64,000 bases of DNA from Orientallactaga sibirica (GCA_036365145.1 JAEOAD010000004.1:54372001-54436000); one strand, 5' to 3'. Numbered from the stretch's first letter, positions 42,611-55,010 are shown. Notes: generated by a model from the sequence alone, not told the origin. Numbers and translations: made by a program.

Positions 42611-42998
42611 TGTTGTTGTCTTTTGGGATGGAAATCCAACCAAACACAGTTTTATGGGGGTAAGTGATTTATTTCAAGCTTACAGATCCAGGAGAAGTTC
42701 CATCAGTGGCAGAAGCTGGCTCCCATTCATAAATGTAAAGAGAGAGAAACCACCACCAGCAGCCAGCAAACACCAAAAAGCAATAAGCATGCACTGGCAG
42801 TAAGTAGGATTCCATAGCTCAAACTGGTCTCTAACACCTTTGGGCTGAATTTCAGATCTGCCCCCAGTGACACCTTATTGCTGGACTCCATGATCAACTG
42901 CCTAATAACACCTCTTCCATCCAGATGGCTGGAGGTCCAAGTTCCAAGTTTAATTTTAGCACCTGAGTCAATGGGGAACATACATTCAAACGGTCACA
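42611..42998 (-). mobile_element. MaLR element B, 5' LTR, minus strand
   Basis: Minus strand begins TGTGACCGTTTGAATGTATG and ends near AAGACAACAACA. It resembles the LTR at 41065-41408 in its middle (CTTGGACCTCCAGCCATCTG) with many differences, so element B is much older than the provirus. No certain 5-bp duplication was found. Confidence 0.86.
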
Positions 42999-43468
42999 CC
43001 CTAAACTGTGTTCTTTCCATATATAGTTATGAGCTATCAACTATATTTCTCATGAACTGGCAATAATGGACTGGCTAGAGTAATAGAAGGTTAATCATAT
43101 AAACTATAATTTTCCTTATAATTCATCATTTTGAAAAGTGTTACATTACAGAAATTTTCATGAGAATATTGATTTAGTGTGAATTTCTCTCATGAGACTT
43201 GCTGAAAAATTCTCTTTTTGATCAGTATTCAAGTTGAGTTTATCAGTAAAAAAAAAAAAATTCACTCCAAATATGCTCTTTAAATTAAGATTAAACATTT
43301 AACTCTTGGCCTAAAGCAACAAGAAATACTTAGCATAAAGTAATGAATGGGGAAGGAGCAGTTAACTAGGAAATTCTAGAAAATAGAATAGTGGTAAAAA
43401 TGGGCTGGGAAATAGGTTTCTTATAGAACTGAAAAGAAAAACGTTCCAATATAAGTTTCCTCTCCCAA
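42999..43468. other. Unique AT-rich DNA
   Basis: Nothing recognised apart from an A run at 43247-43260. Confidence 0.45.
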
Positions 43469-43662
43469 GTAAAAATATGGTTATTGGGCAATATAAAGAC
43501 CCAGGTTTGACTCTCCCAAAACTCATGTAAAAGTAAAAATATGGTTATTGGGCTGGAGAGATGACTTAGTAGTTAAGGTACTTGCCTGAGAAGCCTAAAG
43601 ACCCAGGTTTGACTCCCCAAAACTCATGTAAACCAGATGCACAAGGTGAAACATGAGCACTG
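43469..43662 (+). repeat. Truncated B2-like SINE with a partial tandem duplication, plus strand
   Basis: AAGTAAAAATATGGTTATTG starts both halves (43469 and 43531). The second half carries the SINE head and body up to CACAAGGTGAAACATGAGCA. The first lacks about 45 nt of the head but keeps AAAGACCCAGGTTTGACT. It is a duplication followed by an internal deletion. Confidence 0.8.
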
Positions 43663-43924
43663 GTATTAACCCTTGCAAATCACAATCCTTGAATTGAATT
43701 TTACTAATCACTTTGTTTCAGTGTAAGAGAAATGGTAATATGTTTCTATAGTTCACATGTTACATTATAAGTGAAACCCAAATACCTACAGTTCATACAT
43801 TAAATATAATAAAAGTGTCTTCACCATATCATATCACATGATCATAATTATAGATTTTATTTACTAAAATGAACTAAGTACCAGACACTGCATTTAGGAA
43901 ATAGAAATAATGTTAATTTTTCTT
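43663..43924. other. Unique AT-rich DNA
   Basis: Nothing recognised. Confidence 0.4.
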
Positions 43925-44105
43925 GTAAAAATATTTTACTTATTTATTTGAGGGAGAGAGACAGAGACAGAGAAAGACACATATATAGAGAGAAAGAGAA
44001 ACTGGGCATTCCAGGGCTTTTAGCCACTGCAAACAAACTCCAGATGCATGCACCATCTTGTACATCTGGCTTAAGTGGATACTGGGAAATCAAACCTGTA
44101 TCCTT

Positions 44106-44146
<41 letters not shown>

Positions 44147-44342
44147 CGAGATAGGGTCTCACTCTGGGTCAGGCTGATCTGGTGATCTGGAATTCACTAT
44201 GTAGTCTCAGGGTGTCCTTGAACTCTTGGCAATCCTCCTACCTCTCCCTCCCAAGTGCTGGGATTAAAGGTGTGTGCCACCACACCTGGCTCTATCCTTA
44301 GGTTTTGCATGCAAGTGCATTAAATAAGCCATATCTCCAGCC
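43925..44342 (-). repeat. B2-like SINE, minus strand, split by a B1
   Basis: Tail and body (GGGCTTTTAGCCACTGCAAA) run to 44108. The head complement resumes at about 44294 (CCTTAGGTTTTGCATGCAAG ... CATATCTCCAGCCC). TATCCTTAGGTTT is repeated on either side of the B1. Confidence 0.92.
44110..44292 (-). repeat. B1 SINE inserted in a B2-like SINE, minus strand
   Basis: A T run of about 37 nt, then TCGAGATAGGGTCTCACTCT, CCCAAGTGCTGGGATTAAAG and GTGTGCCACCACACCTGGCT. The pure tail suggests a young copy. A small GATCTGGT duplication lies inside. Confidence 0.93.
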
Positions 44343-44628
44343 CACATTCATAATTTCTATTAAAATGTACAACTCTAGTAAGATAGAAAGCAATATGTTC
44401 CTGTTATACATAATAAAATTGCAAATCACAATTACATATAAAGTGATGGAAATGATGGAAAATGATTCATCCCATTATTCCAGATCATACTGGCTCCATT
44501 TCTTGCTTCTTTTACTGTGGCAACTTAAAAATACTCTAAAACATGATGCACATGCATCTACCTGTTGAATGACAATGAAATGTAGCATATCATTAAATAG
44601 TATTGTGAACAGCAGAGACCAAAAAAAA

Positions 44629-44667
<39 letters not shown>

Positions 44668-44988
44668 AAGAACATATGCAGAAGCAGGATTACTACTTGC
44701 AGAGATAATACTAAAGGAAGAGAGAATTATAAGGAATTATATTGAAAATAATAATTTCCATGCTCTGATTCTGAGAGTCATTCATTGGTTTCAGTTTGTG
44801 AAAAGTTCACATAAATTCTGGTTGTATATACTTGTGCTTACTTTGAAAGCTTTTAAATTTAAGTTTTCTGACTAATCTAAAAGAGATTTGTGTTCTCATG
44901 ATTACAAATCTTTAATATCACCCATGTATGGAGGCTATGAAATGTTTGTATGGCACGTTCCTGAGCACCAAATTGAGATAGAAACAGG
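44343..44988. other. Unique DNA with an AAAT microsatellite
   Basis: (AAAT)n of about 45 nt at 44624-44669; otherwise nothing recognised. Confidence 0.5.
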
Positions 44989-45312
44989 GCCTGGGAGATT
45001 GCTTAGTCAGTAATATCCATTGTCATGTAAGCATGAGGAACTGAGTTCCTTCCCAGAGCCACATACAAAAGTGTGGTGGGAGATACTTATAATGCCAGTG
45101 ATGAGTCAGGTGGGTCACTGGGACTCCATAGCTAGCTAGTCTAGTCTATTTGGTTAGTATAATGACAATTATAGAGGCTGTCTCAAATAGGTGGATGATG
45201 AACTTACAGAATGACAACCAAAGTTGTCTTTTGACCTCCACATGCACAGTCACGCACATGTGCATGCATGTCTGAACACAGAGGTGCAATCACATGCATG
45301 CACATAGACAAA
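44989..45312 (+). repeat. Old rodent SINE, B2-related, plus strand
   Basis: GCCTGGGAGATTGCTTAGTC, GAGGAACTGAGTTCCTTCCC, GAGGCTGTCTCAAATAGGTG, CTTTTGACCTCCACATGCAC and a CA/TG-rich tail. Same type as 6815-7140. Confidence 0.7.
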
Positions 45313-46337
45313 AAATGAATAGAGGAGGAAAGGAGAGATGAGTGTAGAGAAAAAAGAGAGAGGAGAGGAGAACATTATAAGTATCCAGGCAGGTTAGGTA
45401 ATCTTCTAACATGATTGGCTAAGCAAGTAGCAGTTACATTTGTACATCTTTGATTGGTTGGGTTGAAAGAGACATGTTTGGGCATGTTTGGACATATCTC
45501 CAGAGACTTTACAGGAACTTTTCAACCCCCAGAACCCACTACCTTGGGCATGCCTTCTTTGGTCAGAGATATTACATAAACTGGGTGGCTATCTCCCAGG
45601 CCACATGTCAGGGCGGACATTGATTAACAGCCCTTTGTTCATGGTTTCCCAGAAGTCTTGCCTCTCTCTCTGGGAAATTGAAACTTAGGCCTAGTTAGGG
45701 TGGCACTTTACGGAAGTCTGTCTTGGCGTCAGTTTGGTCCCTTCAATAATAACATTTTGCTCTCTTTACAAAACTAAAGGAAAATTTTTGTGTTTTTTGT
45801 TTTGTTTTGTTTTGTTTTGTTTTGTTTTGTTTTGTTTTGTTTTTATTTGTTCTGCTGTAAGTAGATTGTGATTCACTGATTAGGAAAGAAATAGACCAAG
45901 ATGACACATGAGACTTATTTTAGTTAGGCATATCTACATCATGGTTTACTTCCACTCTGTTTTATCTTCATTGATTGGATGAATGACAATCAAAGTTTGA
46001 AAAAAAAATAAATTGTTATTGTGTTTTATCTATGTTTGTTTTATTCTGATTTTTTGTCCCTTTCCTTCTGTGCTGTAGGGCTAGCCCTGGCAGACTAAAT
46101 TAAAGAAATATTGTATGGAAATAAAATCAGGCATTCAAGAAAGGTCCTTTGAGTGTTTAATTGACAAATATAATTGTGTGTAAAGTGTGACACTTTGGTA
46201 GTTATATACACTGTAGGGTGAGTAAATCAGTCAGTACTTAGGACTTTAAGAAATATCTTCCTATTCTAAGGAACTTGTTTCCTAAAGTGACTCTATGCAT
46301 TGTTTCAGTAATATTTTAACTGTATATTACCCATCTT
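45313..46337. other. Unique DNA with a TTTTG microsatellite
   Basis: (TTTTG)n of about 45 nt lies at 45796-45841. The 66-codon plus frame at 45488-45688 has no recognisable domain. Confidence 0.5.
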
Positions 46338-46698
46338 TGGCAGACAGCTTCAGTTTCACTGAGATGAACTTCCAGACCAGGCATAGTTATGGAGGGAGGG
46401 ATTTATTGAAGCTTTCAGATCCAGGGGAAGTTCCATAATGGCGGAAGAAGCTGGCCTACTCTTCCAACACCAGGCAAGAAAGAGTGAGAAAGCCAAAAGC
46501 CAAAAGCCAAAAAACACAGCACACTTTAGGAACTCCAGCTAAGCATATTTGCATATCTTTAGACTGAAATCTCAAACCTACCTCCAAGCCTTAAGATCCA
46601 CCCAGTGACACTGCCTCCAGCCAGGTGGCTGCAATTGCAAACTACAAAACAATAAAACACTGAATTTATTGGGTGCCATCTACTCAAACTACCACCCC
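46338..46698 (-). mobile_element. Solo MaLR-type LTR, minus strand
   Basis: The reverse complement of the 14706-15087 family: GATGAACTTCCAGACCAGGC, GGATTTATTGAAGCTTTCAG (AATAAA complement), GGAAGTTCCATAATGGCGGA, and TACTCAAACTACCACC at the U3 start. Confidence 0.9.
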
Positions 46699-47215
46699 AT
46701 CTAAATTTTAACATCCAGAAGTTTTCTTGAAAGCTTGATTTATTCTCAATGAAAGTAATGAGAATAGATTATATATGCCTTTTAGTATTGAATTTTTTTA
46801 AAGCAAAAAGCTGGTAAAACACTTTATTAGAAGGGGATAGTGGAAGATTTAAGAAATATTTAAGAAAATGTTAACAGAATGGTGCCAGACTGGAAACAGA
46901 ACAATCAGTTACAATAGTGGATGCTACCATTTACCATTTAGATGACTGATCCAATAACCTAACTTCCAGTTGGGGATGAATTCAAAAGGGTATTTTCTGC
47001 TCTAATCTAAAATAAGTCCAAATGAGAAAAATTTTACTTCTAGTCCTAAAGATATTAAATTATCATTTTTCAATGTTGAGAATTTATTTTAACAATTAAA
47101 ACTATATTAACATATAATTAATATTTTAGAATTGTCCATATTTAACAATATTTTTGTTAAGAAAATCAGTATGTATTATACCATATATTAAACCACTTCA
47201 CATCAAACTAGTCAT
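46699..47215. other. Unique AT-rich DNA
   Basis: Nothing recognised. Confidence 0.45.
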
Positions 47216-47219
47216 ATTT

Positions 47220-47270
47220 ATTTTTTAAATTTTTTTATTTATTTACATGTGAGCAAAGAAAAGGAGAGTG

Positions 47271-47313
<43 letters not shown>

Positions 47314-47407
47314 ATAAATGAATGTTAGGGCCTCTTGCCACTGTAAATGACATCCAGATATATGTCAAAGCCAGCATTTTTAACTGCTGAGCTATCTTTC
47401 CAGCCCC
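47220..47407 (-). repeat. B2-like SINE with expanded AAAG tract, minus strand
   Basis: The GA-rich region is expanded to (AAAG)n (47271-47313). The body GGGCCTCTTGCCACTGTAAA is followed by a deletion, then GAGCTATCTTTCCAGCCCC. Confidence 0.85.
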
Positions 47408-47424
47408 CCATATTTCTTTTCTTT

Positions 47425-47621
47425 TTTAATATTTTGTTTATTTATTTATTTGTGAAAGAGAGAGAAAGAGGCAGGTAGAGACAGAGAGAATAGGCATGCC
47501 AGGTCCTCAAGCCCCTGAAAATGAACTCCAGGTATATGTTCCACCGTGAGCATCTGACTTATGTGGGCACTTAGTTTCACAGTCAAGAAGTGCATTTACC
47601 ATTAAGTCATCTCTCCAGCCC
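47425..47621 (-). repeat. B2-like SINE, minus strand
   Basis: TTTATTTATTTATTTGTGAA, CAGGTCCTCAAGCCCCTGAA, GAGCATCTGACTTATGTGGG and GTCATCTCTCCAGCCC. Confidence 0.88.
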
Positions 47622-48308
47622 TTATTTTTTTAATTCATTTTTTATTGACAACTTCCTTAATTGTAGACAATATCCCATGATGCTTCCCTCCCTTCCCCCA
47701 CTTTCCCCTTTGAAACACCACTATCATATCCCCTCCCTGTCTCAATCAGTCTCTCTTTTCAGTTTGATATCATGATCTTTTCCTCCTAGTATGACGGTCT
47801 TGTGTAGATAGTATCAGGCACTGTGAGGTAATGGATATCCAGGCCATTTTGTGTCTGGAGGAGCACGTTGTAAGGAGTCCTACTCTTCCTTTGGTTCTTA
47901 CATTCTTTCCACCCCCTCTTTCTCAATGGACCCTGAGCTTTGCAAGGTTTGTTAGAGATGTTTCAGTGCTGAGCATTCCACTGTCATTCCTTCTCAACAC
48001 TATGGTGCGTTCTGAGACATCCCCAGTCATCTGAAAAGAGAAGCTTCTTTAATGAAAAGTAAGAGTAGCATTAATATATGGGTGTGGACATTAAGAAAAG
48101 TGCTTACTGGGCAGTTGGTGAGCATAGTGTATACATTTAGCCTGACACCAACAGATGTTACACCCCTAGGGCTCATGACTACCCCTGTTGTAGGTTTTCA
48201 GTATCCCATGGTATGGGCCTTCAGCCCAATTAGAGAGTGGTTTGTTTACCCCATAACAAATATGCCACTATTGCACCCACTGGCTCATTTGGCCTGTCCA
48301 GTCCTAAT
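47622..48308 (-). repeat. L1 3' end (3' UTR type), minus strand
   Basis: A T-rich start is followed by CCCTCCCTTCCCCCACTTTC, the C-rich tract typical of rodent L1 3' UTRs in complement. Then about 600 nt follow of the kind found as L1 3' UTR. The frames at 47590-48339 are chance. Confidence 0.65.
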
Positions 48309-48445
48309 TTTTTTTTTTCAAGGTAGGATCTTTCTCTAGCCCAGGCTGACCTGGAATTCACTATGGCTTGAAACTCACAGCAATCCTCCTACTTCAGCCT
48401 CCCAAGTGCTGAGATTAAAGGTGTGTGCTCCACCACACCCAGCCC
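48309..48445 (-). repeat. B1 SINE, minus strand
   Basis: TTTTTTTTCAAGGTAGGATC, GCCCAGGCTGACCTGGAATT, CCCAAGTGCTGAGATTAAAG and ACCACACCCAGCC. Confidence 0.92.
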
Positions 48446-48635
48446 ATATTTCTTTTCTCATCTATAATTTACTTTTGAAGGATTCATTTGTATATGTGTA
48501 TTGTATGTTGAACATATTGCCCTTCATGTATGTTCCTTTCCCATAAGTTCCATTTTATCTGTTAGATTTCACATCTACATTCATAAGAGATAACATGATA
48601 TTTATAAACTGATTTAATATAATAATATTTAAAGG

Positions 48636-48866
48636 GGCTGGAGTGATGGCTTAATGGTTAAGGCACTTGCCTAAGAAGCCTGAGGACCCAGGTTTGATTT
48701 GCCAGTACCCACATAAACCATATGCAAAAGGTGGCACATGCATCTGGATTTCATCTGCAGTGGGTAGAGGCCCTGGTGGTGTGCCTATTCTTTCTCTCTC
48801 TCTTCCTTCATCTCCCTGTTTCTTTTGCAAATAAATAAATTTAAAATATTTTTAAATAAATAATAT
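48636..48866 (+). repeat. B2-like SINE, plus strand
   Basis: The head is GGGGCTGGAGTGATGGCTTA, the body GTACCCACATAAACCATATG and GTAGAGGCCCTGGTGGTGTG, and the tail CAAATAAATAAATTT. TAATATT-type sequence flanks it. Confidence 0.92.
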
Positions 48867-48974
48867 TGAATGATGATTTCCAGTAGCAATTATTTTCCTG
48901 TAAGCAATATAACTTTATTCTTTATGGCTAAAATATTTATATACATATGAATTATATTATTTTTCTGTTGTTGG

Positions 48975-49565
48975 TACCTAGATTTGATCTAACTTAGCTT
49001 TTGTGACTACTACTGCAATTCAAAATGATGTACAGACATCTCTGTGATAGATTAACTCCAAACAATTTGAATAAATGGCCAGAAGTGGAATAGTTAGCTG
49101 GGTCAATAGAAGAACTCTTGTTAGTTTTTTAGAAGGTTCCATAATGCTTTCTGTAGTGACTTGACTATTTTGGAATTTCACTAGCAGTGTATAAGTGGTC
49201 CCTTTTGTCCACATACTTGGCTGCATTTGTTGTTTTCTAAATGACTCCCACTTGATTTCATTTCTCTGATGTTTAGTAATATGAATTTCCTGTTAAATGA
49301 AATAAATTCACAATATCTTCATGTGATTGTTGGCAACTTTTATCTCATGTTTTTTGACAAATCTATGTTTATTTCACTGTCCCATTTATTGATTGGATTG
49401 TTTTGTTTCTTGTTTAGTTTAGTTTTTTTTTGAGTTATTTGTATATTCTAGATAATAATCCTCTGTCAGATATATAGGTTGTGGAGTTTTTCTCTCATTT
49501 TGTAGGCTATCTGAACAGGGAATTACAGACTTTATTTGGTGCTAAGTGATACATATTTGGAAAGT
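48975..49565 (-). repeat. Ancient L1 (L1M-type) 3' region, minus strand
   Basis: In order, the plus strand has CCAGAAGTGGAATAGTTAGC, GTTCCATAATGCTTTCTGTA, CACTAGCAGTGTATAAGTGG, TTCATTTCTCTGATGTTTAG, and CTTGTATATTCTAG-like and CCTCTGTCAGATATAT motifs. This is the antisense of the well-conserved end of ORF2 and 3' region of old mammalian L1s. It is degraded, with no open frame. Confidence 0.8.
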
Positions 49566-50372
49566 TTGGTATTCCTATTTGCACAGAGAAAGATTCATCT
49601 CTACATAAGAAAATTTAAATTATGTATGTAAAAATAATTAGACAATATCATCTTATTATGTCCTACAATGGGGCTTTCAATAGGAAATCTTTCCTGCTTT
49701 TAGCTACCAACAATATTGAAAAAAAACAACAAAAAAATGTGTTTAGTACTTCCTAGTCAATATCATCTTATGGGCCTGTTTGCATACTTAAGAAGAAGAA
49801 ACACAATACATTATACTTTCATATAATGTAATTTAGTTAGTGAAAAGCACTCTGCAATACATTCATTTATGTTAACTAAAAATAACTTAGTATCTTAGCT
49901 TATCAAAACGAATATTCAGGAAATAATGATGGGTCATACCTGATTTCATTTAAGTGTGAATACTGAACATTACAGATATAGTCAGTGATCTTTTCAAGCT
50001 TTATTTAAAAGTTTACTTACTTTTACATTCTATCTTTACAATTACTCTTTTCCTCTGATCACAAAAATATTTAATGTATGATAATGTTATAAATTATAAG
50101 GAGCTCTAAGAACATAAAATCTTATATAACACCACCATGGAAAATAGCCATGGATAAGATTTCGTTTAAAAACTTCTTACTGTCTTATGTTATATAGCTG
50201 CATCTTCTGAAAAAGTAATAAATGCCACTTTATCATCTTACAAGGGTTGCACAATTCTTAAAATAAATAGCAAATGAATGCATCATATGCTAAATATAAA
50301 TTCTTTGTTGCCAAGTTTCTAGAATTTATCATTCTTCCTCTCAAAACAGCAGGATATCATGTATCCTAAGTT
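49566..50372. other. Unique AT-rich DNA
   Basis: Nothing recognised. Confidence 0.45.
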
Positions 50373-50462
50373 TGTATTGCTCTGTTTCCAAAGATGACCT
50401 TGAAGACTCTCCTACCTCCATGTCTGGAATGCTGCAATTATAGGCATGTACAACCATACCTG
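50373..50462 (-). repeat. Old B1-like fragment, minus strand
   Basis: GATGACCTTGAAGACTCTCC, then GAATGCTGCAATTATAGGCA and TGTACAACCATACCTG match the B1 plan with many changes. Confidence 0.6.
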
Positions 50463-51064
50463 TTTTTCACAATGCTTATAAATAAGCCAGTTCTTAAGCA
50501 AGTACTAGCACAAAGCACTTAATAATGAGGCTTTATGAGAGATTTTCATTGGTATGAACAACATGTTTATCATTTAGCATTTCTAATTCTCTATTAGAAA
50601 AGTCCTTATCATCTTTGAACATTGAAAAATATTTTTTCAATGAATGGATACATCCTGACTTAGAGGGAACTGTGGTGTGGCCACTCTGTTCTGGGTTTTT
50701 ATAGATTGGTCAGGATTTAATATCACTTTTAAAAAACTCAGAATAAAATTGTTTTCTTATTAGAGACAAGTGTTGTCAGAGAGTTATGATTTTCAGGACA
50801 TTTTGCCTGTACCCTTTGCTTTTAGTGTATATTCCTTAGAGCAAATTTCTTTTTTAAAGAAAAGATCACAGTTTCCAATCTTGACTTGGATTATTTTCTA
50901 TATGCTATTTAAACATTTATGCACTTAAAACTGGTTGCAAGCTCTTATTATGCTTTTAGTACATATATAATTATCAACCTAACTTTGTATTGACTTTGAA
51001 CAAAATTGAAAAAGAAAACTAGAATTAACAATACTCTTGTGATCCCATGTTTTGGTTTTTGTTT
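50463..51064. other. Unique AT-rich DNA
   Basis: Nothing recognised. Confidence 0.45.
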
Positions 51065-51156
51065 AACTGTGCAGCCCTAATAACTTCAAAATCAATGTCT
51101 ATCTGCCTTTACTACCAAGCACTGAAATTATAGGCACGTACCATCTTGCCTAGCAT
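51065..51156 (-). repeat. Old B1-like fragment, minus strand
   Basis: ACCAAGCACTGAAATTATAG and GCACGTACCATCTTGCCTAG keep the B1 layout. Confidence 0.55.
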
Positions 51157-53345
51157 TTTTTGTTATCTACTTTGCTTGGCCATTGTAAATTGTTAAAATA
51201 TAAAGAATATTGAAAGTCTCTGACACAGAGGCCTGCATATTCCCTGAGGTACCAGCTATAAAAATACACCCTCAATGAAGGTAAAGATCTGTTTTAATAT
51301 TTTTGATTAACATTGAAGTTAAAAGTTAATTTTATAAAATATTCTCATATATAAAATTTGAAACTATCTCCCAATGTCTGTTATTAAATGATGTTAGATG
51401 AGATGTAATGACTTGATGTATTTATTGCTTTTATCAAACAATGATTTATATGGATTATTATTAGAACATCTTATGAGTGAGCAATATTTTGAATGAGTGA
51501 TCTTGAGGAGACATTGAGACATGACATGTTCTTAACTGGGTATCTTGAGCAGCAAAAGGTGCTCTTGTTTAGGTGGTGGTAGTGAATTATCAGGTCATTC
51601 AGGGTCTACCTCTCTGTCCCTTTTACATATATTCTGTTTGTGTTACGTAGGTGCTGAGGCAGTTTACGGGTGGCAGGGTTCCTAGAAATTGGAAAAACTT
51701 CATTTAGACAGAAAGAGAAAGTTATCATACACCCTTATTTCTTTCTAAAAATGCTTTGCAATGGTAAGTATAAAGAATCTGGTAAACACAGAAGAATATG
51801 CTGTAAATCAACATGATACTCATCAGTCACAATTCACTACACAAGCTAGAGAATATGAAAATAGCAACACTCAAGTCCTGTGGGCTTCTTTCTTAACTCC
51901 CCTCCCAACCCCCATTCCTTACACTATTCTCTCTAGATTGTGAGAAATTTTTATAAAACAGATTCTAATGTTCTAGTCATTCATAAATAAACACACAAAA
52001 TTATAATGACCAAGAGCTAAACAGCCATAAGTGGAACAAACCCAAGCCTCTCTTTGGTCTCAGGTTGGGAGTCACTCTTTATCATGCTTCATGCATTCTA
52101 AACTGACTCAAGTCTTTTGAATGGCTTTGACTTGAAGAAAAATATTGTCACTGGGAGATTTGGATGCTATGTGATCATCACTCGTCCTTCCACTCTCCTC
52201 TGTGAATAGTATGGTGCAAAACTACTGAAAGTTGTCTTATTTTACCCTTAGGGTTTTCAAAGTCAGTTAACATGAAACCCCGAGATGCTAACTTTGAATA
52301 CTGTGTGTCACTGAACACTCATATGTGCGTGAGTTATCTATGTCTGCTCTTCAAGTAGACACTCTAGTCTTAAGGTATGTTATTTCTGAAGTAGGCTTAC
52401 ATCTGCATGTTTTTGTCTCCTATAAAACAACTGTTAAATACTCATCTTCTTATCTTATGTAAATCTTAAAGAGGACACAAAGTAAATATTCTCAAATGAT
52501 TTTTCAAAATGGATTTTTAAAAGCAAATTAAACCAAATTCAGAAAGATATTTCAGAAGGCCAAATAAACTTGAGACATATGAAGTACAGAAATAGAGCAA
52601 GTATAATACATTAATTAGCACAAAGCTGAACCCTCCTTGGTTTTCACCTCAAAAAAGATAATTAAAATCAACACCGTGAAGTATTTTTCATATGATTCAG
52701 ATTACTGAAAGGAAGGGAAAAACGAATAATGATGTAAAGAAAAATAAGTGTGATTCTGAGAGTCATAAAAGTAAGAAAACGTATAGTTTGATATTATATT
52801 TAACTCTCTAAATTGGTTCTATTTCTCAAACAACTGCTTAGCATGTTTTATTAATTATCACATCAAGAATACATTTACATAGAAAGATAGTCTTAAGTCT
52901 AGTAGTATTTTAAACTTTAGTAATTTTCTTTCTTCAAAGCATAGCATTCAAATGATCTAAATGAAAATAATACATCTCCATGCCTACCAATGCAATCTCA
53001 TATGCAAAAGCATATTAGGCACGCATACAAGTCTACCTTATTGCAATATTAATTGTTGAGCAGTTCTCTGGGATGCCCATGGATATGGCTACATGATGAC
53101 AATTCTTACTAGTCTGAGCACTAGACAAACAAATCAACTCTTCTAGGAAAATGTTATTTGCCAGTTCTAGCATGTGAGTCTCTTCCTTTGAGAACTCAAG
53201 GATTTATGATCCACTTGGCTAACGAAATACTTTACTTCCATTTTGCTATCTACAATAATATATAGGCTGAAATTGGTTCTAGCTTATCACCTCTGAGCCA
53301 TCATTAACATTTTGCCTCAGCCTATATTATTTCTTTTTTGACATG
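51157..53345. other. 2.2-kb repeat-poor unique block
   Basis: No recognisable repeat, exon or RNA gene. The 60-codon plus frame at 51761-51943 has no known domain. Confidence 0.5.
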
Positions 53346-53612
53346 GGTATGTGATGTAATGTGATGTGATGTGTTTGTGTATGAAGTGTGTTCATATGAG
53401 TGCAGGCACACGTGTATTCAAGTTCATAGGTGTATGGAAGCCAGAGGGTTACATCAGGTATCTTCCTCAGTAACTCATCACATCACATTTAGCTAAAGCT
53501 GGACCCCTCACCTGAATGCAAAGCTTGCAGTTTCAGCTGGTCTTGCAAGCCAGCCTGCTCTGGGAATACCTTGTCTCTGTCTCATTAGTACTAGGATAAC
53601 AGGTGAGCCACC
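53346..53612 (-). repeat. Old rodent SINE (B3/B4-like), minus strand
   Basis: A TGATG/TG-rich start, ATGGAAGCCAGAGGGTTACA, CATCAGGTATCTTCCTCAGT, CTTGTCTCTGTCTCATTAGT and GATAACAGGTGAGCCACCAG. Same type as 13755-14075. Confidence 0.65.
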
Positions 53613-54304
53613 AGGCTAAGTATCCAAATTCCTGTTCTCATACTTGCACCAAGCAGTTTATACACTCTGATATCTGCCCAGCCTCTGAATGTTTCTGCAA
53701 GTCTTTGTCAAAACATGAAACGCCTGGACTGTTAGCATTCCAGATAATTCTGCATTTGCTGATGATATTCATACATCGCTTCTCATTGCCAGTATATGTG
53801 AAGTCAACCTGAACAAAGCTGTACTGGACATAGGAAATGTTAGCTCTTGATGAAAATCTCTGATTGCCTAGCTGCTATTCACATGTTTGATGTTAACCTC
53901 AAATTCAGCTGCATTATTATTTATCAAGGTCCTCAATGGTTCAAACTCAAGTCAACTAAATATAATAATGTAGCATTCATTTATTGAATTTGTTCAATAT
54001 GTCATATCCTATCTTGGGACAATTACATATATGATCTCCTACCTCCAGAAAACAAAAAAATATGAAGAAAGACAAATGAGAAAATTCAGTTTCATTTGAT
54101 TGAGAAAAGTGGAGTCATTCAACAATACTTTAAACTTATATGTTTATATATACTAATTAATAAAACGCATGTTTATGTATGTTTACATTTTATTAGTTAC
54201 AAAGATCATCTAATTTGTATTTTCTTATTTTGTATTCAAAATCATTTGGCAATCCTATGGGAAAATGGCTAAGGCAACTTTAATAGGCACTTAAACAGGC
54301 TTTC
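53613..54304. other. Unique AT-rich DNA
   Basis: Nothing recognised. Confidence 0.45.
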
Positions 54305-54321
54305 AAAAAGAGAGTGTCCTA

Positions 54322-54543
54322 GCTGGAGAAATAGCTTAGCTGTTAAGTGCTTGCCTGTGAAGCCTAATGACCCTGGTTTGAGGCTCGATTATCCATGAGC
54401 CACGTAAGCCAAATGCCCAAGGAGGCACATGCATCTGGAGTTCGTTTTCAGTGGCTGGAGGCCCTGGCGTGCCCATTCTCTCTCTACCTGCTTATTTCTG
54501 TATCTCTCTCTTTCTCTCAAATAAATATTTTAAAAAACTCTTT
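54322..54543 (+). repeat. B2-like SINE, plus strand
   Basis: The head is CTAGCTGGAGAAATAGCTTA and the body GCCACGTAAGCCAAATGCCC and GGCTGGAGGCCCTGGCGTGC, then a CT tract and CAAATAAATATTTT. A 17-nt target-site duplication (AAAAAGAGAGTGTCCTA) lies at 54305-54321 and 54544-54560. Confidence 0.95.
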
Positions 54544-54599
54544 AAAAAGAGAGTGTCCTAATGAGCAATGATTGAAGAAATAATTATCAACACAAATTA

Positions 54600-55010
54600 A
54601 AATTTATACTAAACAGTAATGCTAGTATATACCCAGCAGAACACATAAACTACTGATTATTTGTGAAACCACTAAAATTTCCATACATGTCACTATTGTG
54701 AGTATACATTTGTTACAAGTTGGATCATTGTTTGGCATGATCCACTAAACTAATATATGTGTACCTTATCATCTAGTAATTCACCTGTGATCCACAATAT
54801 TTTGACCAGATAGGTTCAGCAGTATTCACATGAAGACTACTCATAATGGCCTGGTTTGAATATACTGGGCTTTTCATAGCAGAATGGAAAGCATATTGAA
54901 GTATACTGGGCAAGACTACACAATAGGAACATATAAGTTACAAGCCTGTGTAACAATATGGATGAACCTCACAAATGTATGTCTAAGAAACATCTCTTGA
55001 ATGGATTTGA
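54600..55010 (+). repeat. Ancient L1 3'-UTR fragment, plus strand
   Basis: CCATACATGTCACTATTGTG through CATCTAGTAATTCACCTGTG, GACTACTCATAATGGCCTGG and ACAATATGGATGAACCTCAC follows the motif order of old mammalian L1 3' ends. It is very diverged. Confidence 0.65.

Noticed and set aside
47590..48339. Several 60-95-codon plus-strand frames in succession
   Set aside because: They lie in the antisense of an L1 3' UTR and a SINE. There are no shared phase, splice signals or domain.
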